A stretch of 64,000 nucleotides of DNA from Acidobacteriota bacterium (GCA_016211105.1 JACQSX010000016.1:124001-188000); one strand, 5' to 3'. Positions 1-9,791 are shown, counted from the first letter of the stretch. Notes: a model not told the origin generated them from the sequence alone. A program made the numbers and translations.

Positions 1-1
1 G

Positions 2-967
<966 letters not shown>

Positions 968-1186
968 ATGAGAAAGATTTTTGTAGGTGCGAACCGTGTC
1001 TGCTGCCGAGAGCCGTCGCTTGGGTTCGCTAGTGCGAATGACGTAAATGCCGTCCAGCCTGGCTTCCTGCTGGATGGACTGGTCGCGACGCGCCCATTGG
1101 AAAGTCCCCTCTCCGATGCTCAGAGCAAAGTGCTTGTTTCTTCGGTGGCAGCCGACCTGCTGCAGTGCCTGACCACAGCACGGCTT
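968..1186 (-). pseudogene. IS1634-like transposase remnant (C-terminal part)
   Basis: The minus strand reads in one frame for about 73 codons, containing HFALSIGEGTFQWARRDQSI, then QQEARLDGIYVIRTSEP and LSAADTVRTYKNLSHL. This matches my memory of the region just before the C-terminal catalytic part of IS1634/DUF4277-type transposases (DGxYVxRTS ... TVRxYKxLxxVE). It has no start, follows directly in frame after the stop codon of the glycosyltransferase gene and stops at the guaB end, so only a fragment is left. It marks a past insertion or deletion between guaB and the sugar genes. Confidence 0.6.
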
Positions 1187-2254
1187 CTAGAACACGCGGC
1201 ACCGCTCTGGGTCGGCAACCAGCTCACCGAGGTCGCGAACGGGCGGTAGGAGCTCGCCGGTGCGATCCCGGAGAACATTTGCTAGCCACACCCCCTTTCG
1301 GTGACCACGAGCTCGCAGGTAGAGTTTGCCGAGATCTAGCCCAACTCGGCGAAAGAGCGGGAATGCCATGTTTGCCGCTGCATTCCTGGCCATATGTCGG
1401 GCACCCCGTGGTTCGGGACTTTTTCCAGACTGACGCAGAAGCTCCAGTTGACGTGAGACCTCCAAGCGGGCAGCGTCCGCCCCGACTTGGCGGAGCCAGA
1501 CGAACACGGCCCGGTTAACTTCCGCCGATCGCTGGTACAGTTTTAAGCCGGAAGGCACACTCGATACATCCGCTAGATAGAACGTCGTAATCTGGTCAAG
1601 CATGATGATCTGGGCGCCCTGCCGCACGGCGCGAAGGTACCAATCCTGGATTGGTGTTCGCACTAGCATGGCGGCCGGCCGCCAAGAGCCTACCGCAGCC
1701 GCCAATTGTCGATCTACGAGCCAAGAACTGCTCGGTTCCAGCAGACCATCCGACAAAAATGGGGTCGCCGCCTTGAAGCTTGGTCGACGGATGAGTATCC
1801 CAATCACCGGCGCTCCAAGTACTCCTGTCCCGCTCGCACCGATCACCGTTACAGCACCACTCATGACGAAACCGTTTCCCGTCTCAGGCATGGCTGCTAC
1901 CACACGCACGAAGTGATCGGGGAACAGGAGGTCGTCGTGGTTCAGGAATGTGACATATCTCCCCCGCGCAGCCGCTAATCCAACCGAGTTCGGCCCTGAC
2001 TGCTCCCCGCACCGTTCAGGCAATCGATAGTAGCGAAAACGCGGATCGCCGAACGAACGAACCACTTCGCCAGTGAGGGGACTACAGCAGTCACCCACAA
2101 CAATCCCCTCCCAATCCTCGTATTGCTGGTCAATCAGGGAACCAAGGGTCTCGCGTAGAGCGTCCGCTCGCTCGTACGTCGCGATCACAACGCTTACCTT
2201 AACCGCAGCGTTCTTGAAAGTCGCCGGCATGGGCCTCGGTGATGGGTCAGTCAA
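1187..2254 (-). CDS. Family 2 glycosyltransferase
   Basis: This is probably a cytosolic inverting glycosyltransferase of the GT-A fold that moves a sugar from an NDP-sugar to an unknown acceptor. The N-terminus has the GT2 start KVSVVIATYERADALRETLG. It is followed by the metal-binding region GRYVTFLNHDDLLFPDHF, where HDD is the DXD-type motif at about residues 104-106. The C-terminal 150 residues are unassigned and there is no membrane segment. The TTG start overlaps the stop of the upstream dehydratase gene (TTGA), suggesting translational coupling; an ATG at 2230 is the alternative start. Pairing with an NDP-hexose 2,3-dehydratase suggests transfer of a 2-deoxysugar or its use in a surface glycan or glycoside (inference). 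Confidence 0.8.
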   Translation of the reverse strand: MTDPSPRPMPATFKNAAVKVSVVIATYERADALRETLGSLIDQQYEDWEGIVVGDCCSPLTGEVVRSFGDPRFRYYRLPERCGEQSGPNSVGLAAARGRYVTFLNHDDLLFPDHFVRVVAAMPETGNGFVMSGAVTVIGASGTGVLGAPVIGILIRRPSFKAATPFLSDGLLEPSSSWLVDRQLAAAVGSWRPAAMLVRTPIQDWYLRAVRQGAQIIMLDQITTFYLADVSSVPSGLKLYQRSAEVNRAVFVWLRQVGADAARLEVSRQLELLRQSGKSPEPRGARHMARNAAANMAFPLFRRVGLDLGKLYLRARGHRKGVWLANVLRDRTGELLPPVRDLGELVADPERCRVF

Positions 2255-3651
2255 GCCATCGCAAGAATCATTGACAGCGCCGACCGCGCTTCATTGGTGA
2301 AGATCCCAGAGAGCGGGAGGAATTGTTGGACCTCTGCAAGGCTCAGCCAACAGACATCCACACAATGCCAGTGTTCGATGTCCTCAACAAAAACAATCGA
2401 GTACCTCGTGACGCAGTGGTAGAAGCGCCCACCCTCGTCTGATTGCAGACAACTCAGCAGCCGGGTGCCCGCTGCGACAAGCTCACCCGAGGTAACCTCC
2501 CGCTCGGGTGCCCCTTCGAGCAGTTCTAAACCGGCGCCGCAGGTCTGAATGGTCGGTCCGAGCTGAGCGCCCAGGGGGAATCCAGGTTCATGTCGAGCTA
2601 CGAAGCAAAACCGGAGAAGTCCGTCGAAGAGCCCGCACGCAAGAACTACTTCATGTTCGGCATGGTCCGCCGTCATCGCGTGCGCGAACAACGGTTGGTC
2701 CCATGCCGCGACCTCGCGTTGCGATGTCGTAACCGCAACGAATCGCACTTCAAACAATCCCCCGCGCTCTGGGCTTATGACATCGTCACTCACATTCCAG
2801 TCTTGGAGCTGTGCGAGATCGAGCTTCCGAATTTTCAACGGGCTGTTTGATCGTAGGGTCATCAGCAATTCATATGCGCGACGACCACCGCTGAAGTCTT
2901 GATTCGTCGATGAACCCAGGAGGAGTTCTCCGAAACCGCCGGTGCCTCTCCACTGAGCAAATGGGCCGCCGTTTGCAGAAAGCAGGTTCCACGGCGTACA
3001 AGCGATCACGGATCGGGCATCGGTGTTGACTGAGAAGTCGTCGAGAAAAAGAGCGCGAACGCTATTCCAATTAAACCAGCGGAAGGCCTCACCGGCCATT
3101 GACGGATCGGGACGGTTGAGGACAACACAGGCATTGCGATTGCGCTTTCCTAGAAAACACGATCCCTGTTCCGACTGAAGTGAAGATACTTCAGGAGGGC
3201 GGACTGAGGTGGTGAAGAGATCGAGGTGCCGGGTGGGTCGCCCGCCGTGAATGCGCGTGAAATTGCTCTCTGTTGCCTGGACTGTTGGGGCAGCCTGTAC
3301 ACGCCTCACATTGCCTGGTTCGGGTTTGGCCTGAAGCAGCAACCAAGTCTGATGATGCTCCCGCGCCAGTACCAGGCCTAGCAGGCCGATTTCCGGCTGG
3401 TCAATCATCGGGAGTTGATAACCTCCCCTGTGCTCGACAGAGACATCAACACCAACCACCGAGAAGTACCCGCCGCTCCGGTGGCGAATTGCCCCTGATC
3501 GAGCCTGCCATTCCTTCGAGTCTCGTAAACTAATTCGCTGCACCACCATGTCGCAGCCTGCGCGCACCTCGTCGAGCCAATGACGTGCCGCGCCGGTCTC
3601 GCAAACATCGTTCCCGGCTGCCTCTGCCTTAGTGATGAGGTTGGAAAGCAT
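2251..3651 (-). CDS. NDP-4-keto-6-deoxyglucose 2,3-dehydratase (EvaA/TylCVI family)
   Basis: The enzyme family removes water across C2-C3 of dTDP-4-keto-6-deoxyglucose, the first committed step to 2-deoxy and 2,6-dideoxy sugars. The 466-residue length fits the family, which is built from two similar halves. Half one has the signatures QAKPEPGN (about 107-114) and APTVQATESNFTRIHGG (about 121-137), followed by SEQGSCFLGKRNRN. Half two repeats the plan with FVARHEPGFPLGAQLGPTIQ and LQSDEGGRFY. The TGA stop overlaps the start of the glycosyltransferase gene. Other deoxysugar genes (4,6-dehydratase, 3-ketoreductase, 4-ketoreductase) are not in the window, so the product sugar is unknown. The family is usual in actinomycete antibiotic clusters, which makes this small orphan pair odd here. 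Confidence 0.86.
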   Translation of the reverse strand: MLSNLITKAEAAGNDVCETGAARHWLDEVRAGCDMVVQRISLRDSKEWQARSGAIRHRSGGYFSVVGVDVSVEHRGGYQLPMIDQPEIGLLGLVLAREHHQTWLLLQAKPEPGNVRRVQAAPTVQATESNFTRIHGGRPTRHLDLFTTSVRPPEVSSLQSEQGSCFLGKRNRNACVVLNRPDPSMAGEAFRWFNWNSVRALFLDDFSVNTDARSVIACTPWNLLSANGGPFAQWRGTGGFGELLLGSSTNQDFSGGRRAYELLMTLRSNSPLKIRKLDLAQLQDWNVSDDVISPERGGLFEVRFVAVTTSQREVAAWDQPLFAHAMTADHAEHEVVLACGLFDGLLRFCFVARHEPGFPLGAQLGPTIQTCGAGLELLEGAPEREVTSGELVAAGTRLLSCLQSDEGGRFYHCVTRYSIVFVEDIEHWHCVDVCWLSLAEVQQFLPLSGIFTNEARSALSMILAMA

Positions 3652-4226
3652 CGATCGCCCTACCCGTCGGTGGGGAGCTTGTTCGGCGTCTACTGACGTT
3701 CCCTAGGACCTTTCAACCGACATTTCCTTTTTGGCTTCCGATGGCAGAGAGTATATGCCCATTTCTTTCCAGCCGAACACAGTTTTCTCTCCGAGATGGT
3801 CCCATCGGGTCCCAACCGCTCTTCTATCGGGCCCGAATACCCGGTAGTGCCCCCTTTGGAACCAGTTTTTTCGGACACCGCAGCATGCGGGGCCTTTCTC
3901 AGGATCAATTTCTCCAAAACCACATTTCAAACTGGAAATGCGGGCTAAATCTAGTCAGTTGCTTCCAACGTTTGCGTCCCATGGGCCTCATTGGCTGACC
4001 CAAGGCATTTCGGGAAATGCCGACCCCATTCCCTGTGAAGAAGTGTAAAGGATGTTTGCGGGTGGAGGGGACCGGCGCCACCCTGCCGGCGGCTAACGCT
4101 TTCAATCACGGCGCGCATCTGCGACAATATAAGTGTTTACGGGTATTTTGATTCGTTGCAGGTTGATTGTCAGAACTTAAGACTTTCTTCCCGAAATCGC
4201 ATCGTAACGTCTGTTGAGGAGTCTGG
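3652..4226. other. Long intergenic region, no supported gene
   Basis: About 575 bases lie between the divergent dehydratase and sigma-factor genes. Two short overlapping minus-strand reading frames (3690-3930) exist but match nothing I know and have poor starts. The region must hold promoters for both flanking units. A GAACTT at 4173-4178, upstream of the sigma gene, resembles the -35 of an ECF promoter, but I do not see a convincing -10. Confidence 0.5.
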
Positions 4227-4811
4227 ATGGAGCCTAGCGATGAGTACTTAATTCAAAAGTACTTACATGGAGATACAAGCCGGTTCAATGTTCTGATCCA
4301 GCGCTGGCAGAAACGGATCTTCAATTTCATTTACCGAAACCTCGGAGATTATGAGGAGGCGCGGGACTTAACCCAGGATACCTTCGCGAAGGTGTTTTTG
4401 AAATTAAAGGACCTGGATGATACCAGTAAATTTTCCTCGTGGATTTATAAGGTGGCGCTGAACGAATGCCGCATGGCCTTTCGCCGTGCCAAAGGGAGGC
4501 AAAAAGTACCGCTGGAAATCTACCACCAAACCGAGGCGCAGGGGGATGAGTTTTGTCGAATCAAGTCGGAGGAGGAGAGTCCGGAAGAGCACCTGCAGAA
4601 GAAAGAAAGCGTAGACCGGCTACGCGAAATGATACGTATGATCCCGGAGGAGCAGCGAGCGGTGATTCTGATGAAGGAATACGAGAACCTGAAATTTCAT
4701 GAGATTGCGGAAATTCTCGATGTACCTCTGAGCACCGTTAAGTCCCGCATGTACTTAGGTCTGAGAACGCTCAGACGGCTCTTAATTCAAAAGGAACTGA
4801 CTCGAAGATAG
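4227..4811 (+). CDS. ECF-type RNA polymerase sigma factor (RpoE-like)
   Basis: A 194-residue group 4 sigma factor that directs RNA polymerase to a small regulon. Region 2 runs from about residue 10 to 90, with IFNFIYRNLGDYEEARDLTQ and DTFAKVFLKL. Region 4 lies at about 125-190 with the helix-turn-helix LKFHEIAEILDVPLSTVKSR. The ATG follows GAGGAG at 4215-4220. The next gene, 15 bases downstream, encodes a zinc-finger membrane anti-sigma factor. Because that pair directly precedes a secreted protein and the secretion genes, it may control the T2SS (inference from gene order). Confidence 0.93.
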   Translation: MEPSDEYLIQKYLHGDTSRFNVLIQRWQKRIFNFIYRNLGDYEEARDLTQDTFAKVFLKLKDLDDTSKFSSWIYKVALNECRMAFRRAKGRQKVPLEIYHQTEAQGDEFCRIKSEEESPEEHLQKKESVDRLREMIRMIPEEQRAVILMKEYENLKFHEIAEILDVPLSTVKSRMYLGLRTLRRLLIQKELTRR

Positions 4812-4825
4812 GAGTTTCACCTGCT

Positions 4826-5452
4826 ATGTATTGTCAACAGTGCCGACAACAGTTGCTGGAGTTGGTCTATGAGGAGGGGATTCGGCCCCGCCGCCGACTC
4901 GAGCTGCTCGATCATGTGGATAGTTGTCCCATGTGCCACGAAGAGTACACGGAATTGTTGGAGTCGCGGGCCTTGCTGCAGGAGTGGCCGGATGAGGAGT
5001 TGTCGTGGGGTTTGTGTATCAATCTCAACTATCAAACCTCGCCGCTGCGGCGCTGGTTTGCCGCGGCTCTCTGGTCCTGGCTGCGCTGGCCGGTTTTCAG
5101 AGGCGCCACTGCTGCGCTGCTTCTGCTGGTAGCAGTGCTTGCAATCACTCAAAGCGAGTTTTTCTGGAATGAGGGCGGCTTGACGGTGCGCGCCCACCTT
5201 TGGAAAGGCAACGGGAACGTAGTGATGAGCAACGCGATGAGTCAGGAAGAACTTCTCAGCACCATCGACCGAATAATCGCAGAAAGCGAACAACGCCAGA
5301 ACAAATTGTTCGGCACGGCGATGATCAAGATGTACGAGGACCTAGAAATACGCAATCGTTACCAACAAGGGGAGATTCAAACGGAGTTTGAAAATCTGCA
5401 GCGACAGAACGAGACTCGCTGGGAGCGAGTACTGCGGCAGAACACTCAGTGA
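4826..5452 (+). CDS. Membrane anti-sigma factor with zinc-finger domain
   Basis: It probably holds the upstream ECF sigma factor inactive at the membrane. Residues 1-40 form a zinc-binding anti-sigma domain with cysteines in MYCQQCRQQLLEL and a DHVDSCPMCHEEY segment (Hx3Cx2C-type ligands). A single transmembrane helix, ATAALLLLVAVLAITQ, lies at about residues 94-110. The remaining ~100 residues are charged and coiled-coil-like (KMYEDLEIRNRYQQGEIQTE) and probably extracytoplasmic. The start follows GGAG 15 bases after the sigma gene stop. Confidence 0.85.
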   Translation: MYCQQCRQQLLELVYEEGIRPRRRLELLDHVDSCPMCHEEYTELLESRALLQEWPDEELSWGLCINLNYQTSPLRRWFAAALWSWLRWPVFRGATAALLLLVAVLAITQSEFFWNEGGLTVRAHLWKGNGNVVMSNAMSQEELLSTIDRIIAESEQRQNKLFGTAMIKMYEDLEIRNRYQQGEIQTEFENLQRQNETRWERVLRQNTQ

Positions 5453-5469
5453 GCTGGCGATATGAAAAG

Positions 5470-5560
5470 TACTCTTGGGGACATCCGTTATTCGTTATCA
5501 GTCATTAGGGATCGCTCCACGGCGACAAGTTGTCATCACCGGCCGCTAAGCGGTGAGGAG
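5470..5560. repeat. GTCATCAGTTATC-type intergenic repeat inside an open frame
   Basis: The stretch has the motif family TTCGTTATCAGTCATTAG plus TTGTCATCACCGG and a short GCGGTGA dyad. It resembles the inverted repeat at 9259-9334. It lies between the anti-sigma gene and the likely true start of the next gene at 5591, and would add 43 unlikely residues if translated. Confidence 0.5.
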
Positions 5561-5590
5561 AGCCGCTCTGGGGTCTGGAGGGTTGTCTGG

Positions 5591-6148
5591 ATGATGGGGC
5601 GCAAGTGTTTGCGAGTCATACCCATTTTGGGGCTGGCCTTGTGCATGCCGGGTGTGTCTCTGGCGCGAGATGGCGTTGACTACCGGCAAATGCGTAACGA
5701 GATCCAGATTTTTGAGAATATTTTGCGGACGGCGATCAAAAATGAGTTCAATCATCCATTGGCTTTGGTCAATGAGCCGAGGGGTTCTTATCTTCCGGGC
5801 TACGGGGTGAACTTCACCTTTCTGCTCAACATCAATCGGGATGAAGTGGAGACTCCCTTTGGAGTGAAGCGATTTAATTCTTCCTCGCGAACGCGCATTG
5901 AGAAAATTCGGTTGGTGCGTGACATGATATTGAAGTTATTGGGAGATTATAGCGCTGCCCTGACGCAGCTAGGTGGAGGTGAGAACTTCGCCGTTTCGGC
6001 GCATCTTGAGGACCGTACCGCCTTAGTTGCCAGTCAAAGAGAAGAAGTGATGGTTTTTCGAGTCAGCAAGAAGGCGCTTTCTGACTATAGCTCCCGTAAA
6101 ATTGACCTGAGGCGATTTCGCGAGCAGGTGGAAATGATCGAGTACTGA
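5591..6148 (+). CDS. Secreted protein of unknown function
   Basis: No family recognised. The frame is open from an ATG at 5462, but the first 43 residues are repeat-derived. From 5591 a normal signal peptide is seen (MGRKCLRVIPILGLALCMPG then VSLA/RDG), so this start is preferred. The mature part of about 160 residues has a conserved-looking core with NINRDEVETPFGVKRFNSSS followed by helices (EKIRLVRDMILKLLGDYSAA). It is predicted to be periplasmic. Its stop is only 3 bases before gspE, so it is probably co-transcribed with the sigma/anti-sigma genes and the T2SS genes. Confidence 0.72.
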   Translation: MMGRKCLRVIPILGLALCMPGVSLARDGVDYRQMRNEIQIFENILRTAIKNEFNHPLALVNEPRGSYLPGYGVNFTFLLNINRDEVETPFGVKRFNSSSRTRIEKIRLVRDMILKLLGDYSAALTQLGGGENFAVSAHLEDRTALVASQREEVMVFRVSKKALSDYSSRKIDLRRFREQVEMIEY

Positions 6149-6151
6149 AAG

Positions 6152-7876
6152 ATGGGAATCAGAATCTCCGAGTTACGGCAGCGAAAATTGTTTGGCCAGG
6201 AATTAGTCGACCGGGGTCTGGTGTCCGAAGAAGAACTGAAGACAGCACTGAATGTTCAGAAAACATCCCGCGAAAAAATCGGCAAAATTCTGGTCGAACT
6301 GGGAGCGCTGTCGGGGAAGGATTTGATTCAAGTGCTGGGACAGCACCTGGGTGTGCCGGTCATGCGTGAGGAGGACTGGCCTAAAGTCCCCGTTCTGGAG
6401 AACACTTTCTCAGTGAAATTCATGCGCCAAAATAAGTTTGTCCCAATCAACCTGTTAGAGGATGGAACGCTGGTGGTCGCCATGAACGATCCTCTTGATT
6501 ACGCCACGCTGGATTCTATCCGCCTGTTCACCGGCTACCAGAAATTGCAAGTGGTGCTGGCCAACGATACGGAAGTGCTGGACCTGATCGAAAAATTCTA
6601 CGGGAACCAGAGTACAAGTTTGGGTCGCATCGTCGAAGGTCTCGAGGAGGGTGACGTAGAGGCGCTGGCTGAGGATATGGATGACGTAGAGCACCTGAAG
6701 GACCTAGCCTCGGAGGCGCCTGTGATCCGGCTGGTAAATCTATTGATCAGCAAGGCAATTGAGAGCCGAGCCAGTGATATCCATATCGAACCTTTTGAGA
6801 AAGATCTGAAGGTGCGTTACCGCATCGATGGCATTCTGCACGATGTCGAATCGCCGCCCAAGAAGCTAAAGGCTGCCATCATCTCGCGCATTAAGATTAT
6901 GTCGAAATTGAACATCGCGGAGCGACGTGTTCCGCAGGATGGACGCATCAAGATGAAGGTGCTGGGTCGTGAAATTGATCTGCGCGTTTCGACATTGCCG
7001 ACGCTGTACGGCGAAAGCGTAGTGATGCGTATTCTCGATAAAAGCAACACTCAAATTTACGACCTGAACAAGCTCGGTTTTGCGCCTGAGACGTTCGGGA
7101 TGTTTGAAAACCTGATTGCCCGCCCTCACGGGATTATCCTGGTAACGGGGCCCACCGGGTCCGGGAAAACGACGACGTTGTACACGGCGCTAACCAAGAT
7201 AAACTTGCCCGACAAAAAAATTATTACGATCGAAGATCCGATCGAATACCAGATCAATGGAATCAATCAGATTCACGTCAACCCTCAAATCGGCCTTACT
7301 TTTGCGGCAGGATTGCGATCCATCGTGCGACAGGATCCGGACGTGATCATGGTGGGAGAGATCCGAGATCTGGAAACGGCGGAAATTGCTATCCGTGCCG
7401 CGCTTACCGGTCACCTGGTATTCAGTACTCTGCACACCAACGACGCGCCCAGCGCGATCGCGCGTCTGGTGGACATGGGAGCGGAGGACTATTTATTGGC
7501 TTCGTCCATTTTGGGAGTCCTGGCTCAACGTCTGGTGCGGGTGATCTGTTCTTACTGTAAGACAGAGGTAGACAACGACCCGGCATTCTTGAAAGAGATT
7601 GGGATGAATCAAGACGGCGAGCCCAATATCACCTACCGGGGACGGGGGTGTAAGGAATGCAGCGGTACGGGATACGTTGGTCGCATCGGCATTTTCGAGC
7701 TGATGCTGATGGACGACGACATTCGCCACCTCACCATCAGCGAGGCTGACAGCAATACGTTGCGCAAGCACGCGATACAGAATGGTATGTGTGACCTGCG
7801 TGAAGATGGGTGGAGAAAAGTGCGTGCTGGCATTACTACAGTCTCGGAAGTGTTGCGCGTGACACAAGAGGTATAG
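6152..7876 (+). CDS. gspE: Type II secretion ATPase GspE
   Basis: Cytoplasmic hexameric ATPase that powers assembly of the T2SS pseudopilus. The N-terminal MshEN-type domain spans about residues 10-150 (LFGQELVDRGLVSEEELKTA). The core has the Walker A GPTGSGKTTTLYT at about 333-345, the Asp box IITIEDPIEY, Walker B DPDVIMVGEIRD and the His box LVFSTLHTNDAPSA. A zinc module follows, CSYCK at about 467 and CKECSGTGY at about 500. At 574 residues it is full length. The zinc module also occurs in PilB, but the downstream gspFGHIJK order favours GspE. Confidence 0.95.
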   Translation: MGIRISELRQRKLFGQELVDRGLVSEEELKTALNVQKTSREKIGKILVELGALSGKDLIQVLGQHLGVPVMREEDWPKVPVLENTFSVKFMRQNKFVPINLLEDGTLVVAMNDPLDYATLDSIRLFTGYQKLQVVLANDTEVLDLIEKFYGNQSTSLGRIVEGLEEGDVEALAEDMDDVEHLKDLASEAPVIRLVNLLISKAIESRASDIHIEPFEKDLKVRYRIDGILHDVESPPKKLKAAIISRIKIMSKLNIAERRVPQDGRIKMKVLGREIDLRVSTLPTLYGESVVMRILDKSNTQIYDLNKLGFAPETFGMFENLIARPHGIILVTGPTGSGKTTTLYTALTKINLPDKKIITIEDPIEYQINGINQIHVNPQIGLTFAAGLRSIVRQDPDVIMVGEIRDLETAEIAIRAALTGHLVFSTLHTNDAPSAIARLVDMGAEDYLLASSILGVLAQRLVRVICSYCKTEVDNDPAFLKEIGMNQDGEPNITYRGRGCKECSGTGYVGRIGIFELMLMDDDIRHLTISEADSNTLRKHAIQNGMCDLREDGWRKVRAGITTVSEVLRVTQEV

Positions 7877-7882
7877 AGAAAT

Positions 7883-7955
7883 GCGGATTGCGGATTTAGC
7901 GGCAACAATGGATCTGAGGTGCTGGCCCGCGAGCGCTTGGAAAATCCGCAATCCG
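7883..7955. repeat. GCGGATTGCGGATTT inverted repeat
   Basis: The arm GCGGATTGCGGATTT at 7883-7897 is matched by its complement AAATCCGCAATCCG at 7942-7955 with a 44-base spacer. It occupies most of the gspE-gspF gap, which is unusually long for this otherwise tight operon. The same motif recurs at 11625-11837 and 23449-23620. Confidence 0.7.
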
Positions 7956-8000
7956 AAATCCAAGACGGCTGGCCCGGTTGGTTCTCAAGAGTAAAGGACG

Positions 8001-9221
8001 ATGGCTTCCTTCAATTATAAGGCACTGACGTTGGACGGGAGGGTGGTGGAAGGCACGCTGGACGGTTTGGATGACCGCAGCGTAATTAACAAACTGCGCG
8101 ATCAGGGTTACCTCCCAATGAAAGTTTACAGCCAGCATGAAGGGTCGGTGTTCAATCGCGCTTTCTTCCTGCCGCTGGCCAGGAAGAAGGTCGCCGGCAA
8201 GGAGTTGCTGGTATTTACTCAGGAACTGGGTACGCTGGTGAAAGCAGGTCTGCCCCTGGATCGCTCTCTTTCCATCCTCACCGATCTGACGGTGAATCAG
8301 CATTTCCGTGAGGTCATTCGGGACGTATTGGACGAAGTGCGTGGTGGAAAATCGCTCGCGGATTCGTTGGCGAAGCACCCCCGCGTATTCCCGAGGATCT
8401 ATGTCAACATGGTACGGGCGGGAGAAGCGGGCGGCGTGTTGCAAAATATCCTGGAGCGGCTCGCTGAATATTTGGAGAACGCCCAGGATCTGAAGAATTA
8501 CTTTATTTCTTCCTTGATTTATCCGGCCTTACTGGCACTGGTGGGTACTGCGTCCATCTTCATCTTGGTTCTGTTTGTGATTCCCCAGTTTACCTTGATT
8601 TTTGAAAACGCTGGAGCCCCCATGCCGCTCCCGATGAAAATCATGTTAGGCGTGAGCGATTTGCTGCGAGGATGGTGGTGGTTTCTGCTGCTCGCCGCCG
8701 CGGGCGTCTTTGCTTTCACACGCCGCTACCTTGCTACGGAGCAAGGGAAGTTGAGTTGGGACAGGCGGGTGTTGCGCCTTCCTCTAGTGGGACCGCTGGC
8801 ACACAAAATGGAAGTGGCGCGTTTTAGCCGAACGCTGGGGACTTTGCTGCACAGCTCGGTGCCGCTGTTGAATGCGATGACGATCGTCAAAGAGATCGTC
8901 CGTAACCAAGCGATTGCCTCCACGATGGACTCCATCAAGTCGGGCATTAAGAAGGGTGAAGGGATCTCCACTCCCATCCGGGAGGCCAACGTATTTCCGC
9001 CGTTTGCGCTGCACCTGGTGGAGGTAGGTGAGGAGACGGGAAATCTGGACGCGATGATGCTGCAGATTGCAGATACCTATGACAAAGAGGTGCGCAACTC
9101 TCTCAAAAGGCTGGTCGCATTTTTCGAGCCAGCAATGATTTTGGCAATGGGTTTGGTGATTGGCACTATGGTGGTATCGATGCTCACCGCGATATTCAGT
9201 ATCAACGAGATTCCGTTGTAG
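8001..9221 (+). CDS. gspF: Type II secretion inner-membrane platform protein GspF
   Basis: Polytopic inner-membrane protein that couples GspE to pseudopilus assembly. It begins MASFNYKALTLDGRVVEGTL, typical for GspF/PilC. Two T2SSF domains (about 70-190 and 275-395) contain the hallmark GLPLDRSLSIL and SSVPLLNAMTIV segments. Three membrane helices are visible: ALLALVGTASIFILVLFVIP, WWWFLLLAAAGVFAF, and the C-terminal MILAMGLVIGTMVVSMLTAI. At 406 residues it is the normal length. Confidence 0.95.
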   Translation: MASFNYKALTLDGRVVEGTLDGLDDRSVINKLRDQGYLPMKVYSQHEGSVFNRAFFLPLARKKVAGKELLVFTQELGTLVKAGLPLDRSLSILTDLTVNQHFREVIRDVLDEVRGGKSLADSLAKHPRVFPRIYVNMVRAGEAGGVLQNILERLAEYLENAQDLKNYFISSLIYPALLALVGTASIFILVLFVIPQFTLIFENAGAPMPLPMKIMLGVSDLLRGWWWFLLLAAAGVFAFTRRYLATEQGKLSWDRRVLRLPLVGPLAHKMEVARFSRTLGTLLHSSVPLLNAMTIVKEIVRNQAIASTMDSIKSGIKKGEGISTPIREANVFPPFALHLVEVGEETGNLDAMMLQIADTYDKEVRNSLKRLVAFFEPAMILAMGLVIGTMVVSMLTAIFSINEIPL

Positions 9222-9258
9222 AAAGCTGCTGCGGGAAGGAGTGCACGAGCGGATCCCC

Positions 9259-9334
9259 GGTCATCAGTTATGCGTCACCCGTCATCCGTCGCTACGCAGT
9301 TGGGGGCGACCGATGACGACTGACCGGTGACGAT
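9259..9334. repeat. CGTCACC/GGTGACG inverted repeat between gspF and gspG
   Basis: The left part (GGTCATCAGTTATGCGTCAC and CGTCATCCGTCG, about 9259-9291) pairs imperfectly with CGACCGATGACGACTGACCG and GGTGACG at about 9307-9334. RNA from this gap would fold into a long imperfect hairpin. It belongs to the same family as the sequence at 5470-5560. Confidence 0.6.
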
Positions 9335-9346
9335 CAAAGGAGATCT

Positions 9347-9787
9347 ATGTTGAAGCTAAGGCGTAACAAACGGGAGAAAGGTTTTTCACTGATCGAGCTG
9401 ATCGTTGTGTTGGTCATTTTGGGCTTGCTGGCAGCAGTCGTAGGCCCTGCAGTCATGCGCCGCTTGAAAGGAAGTCGAACCCAAATCGCGAAAATCCAGA
9501 TTTCTCAATTCGAGGAGTCCCTCGATTTGTTCAACTTTGATGTGGGACGTTATCCCGGCACGCAGGAAGGACTGCAGGCGTTGATCCAGAATTCAGGGAA
9601 CGTTCCAAACTGGAGCGGTCCGTATTTGAAGAAGAATGCATTACCCAAGGATCCTTGGGGACATGACTACGTTTACCGCAGTCCGGGACAACACGGCGAG
9701 TATGATCTCTATTCGCTGGGAGCGGATGGCCAGGAAGGCGGCGATGGAGAAAACGCCGATGTGAGTTCGTGGGCGGAGGCAAGGTAA
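9347..9787 (+). CDS. gspG: Major pseudopilin GspG
   Basis: Main subunit of the T2SS pseudopilus. The short basic leader is followed by the prepilin peptidase site and helix EKG-FSLIELIVVLVILGLLAA. The GspG-specific C-terminal region has YPGTQEGLQALIQNS, LPKDPWGHDYVYRSPG and YDLYSLGADGQEGG, the calcium-binding loop region. At 146 residues it has the usual length. RBS AAGGAG at 9337-9342. No prepilin peptidase gene lies in the window. Confidence 0.95.
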   Translation: MLKLRRNKREKGFSLIELIVVLVILGLLAAVVGPAVMRRLKGSRTQIAKIQISQFEESLDLFNFDVGRYPGTQEGLQALIQNSGNVPNWSGPYLKKNALPKDPWGHDYVYRSPGQHGEYDLYSLGADGQEGGDGENADVSSWAEAR

Positions 9788-9791
9788 GGGA

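Noticed and set aside
968-1249. Plus-strand frame after guaB
   Set aside because: Antisense to the transposase remnant and the glycosyltransferase end, which read better on the minus strand.
3690-3930. Two overlapping minus-strand frames of 75-77 residues
   Set aside because: No recognisable family, two competing frames and weak starts; treated as non-coding.
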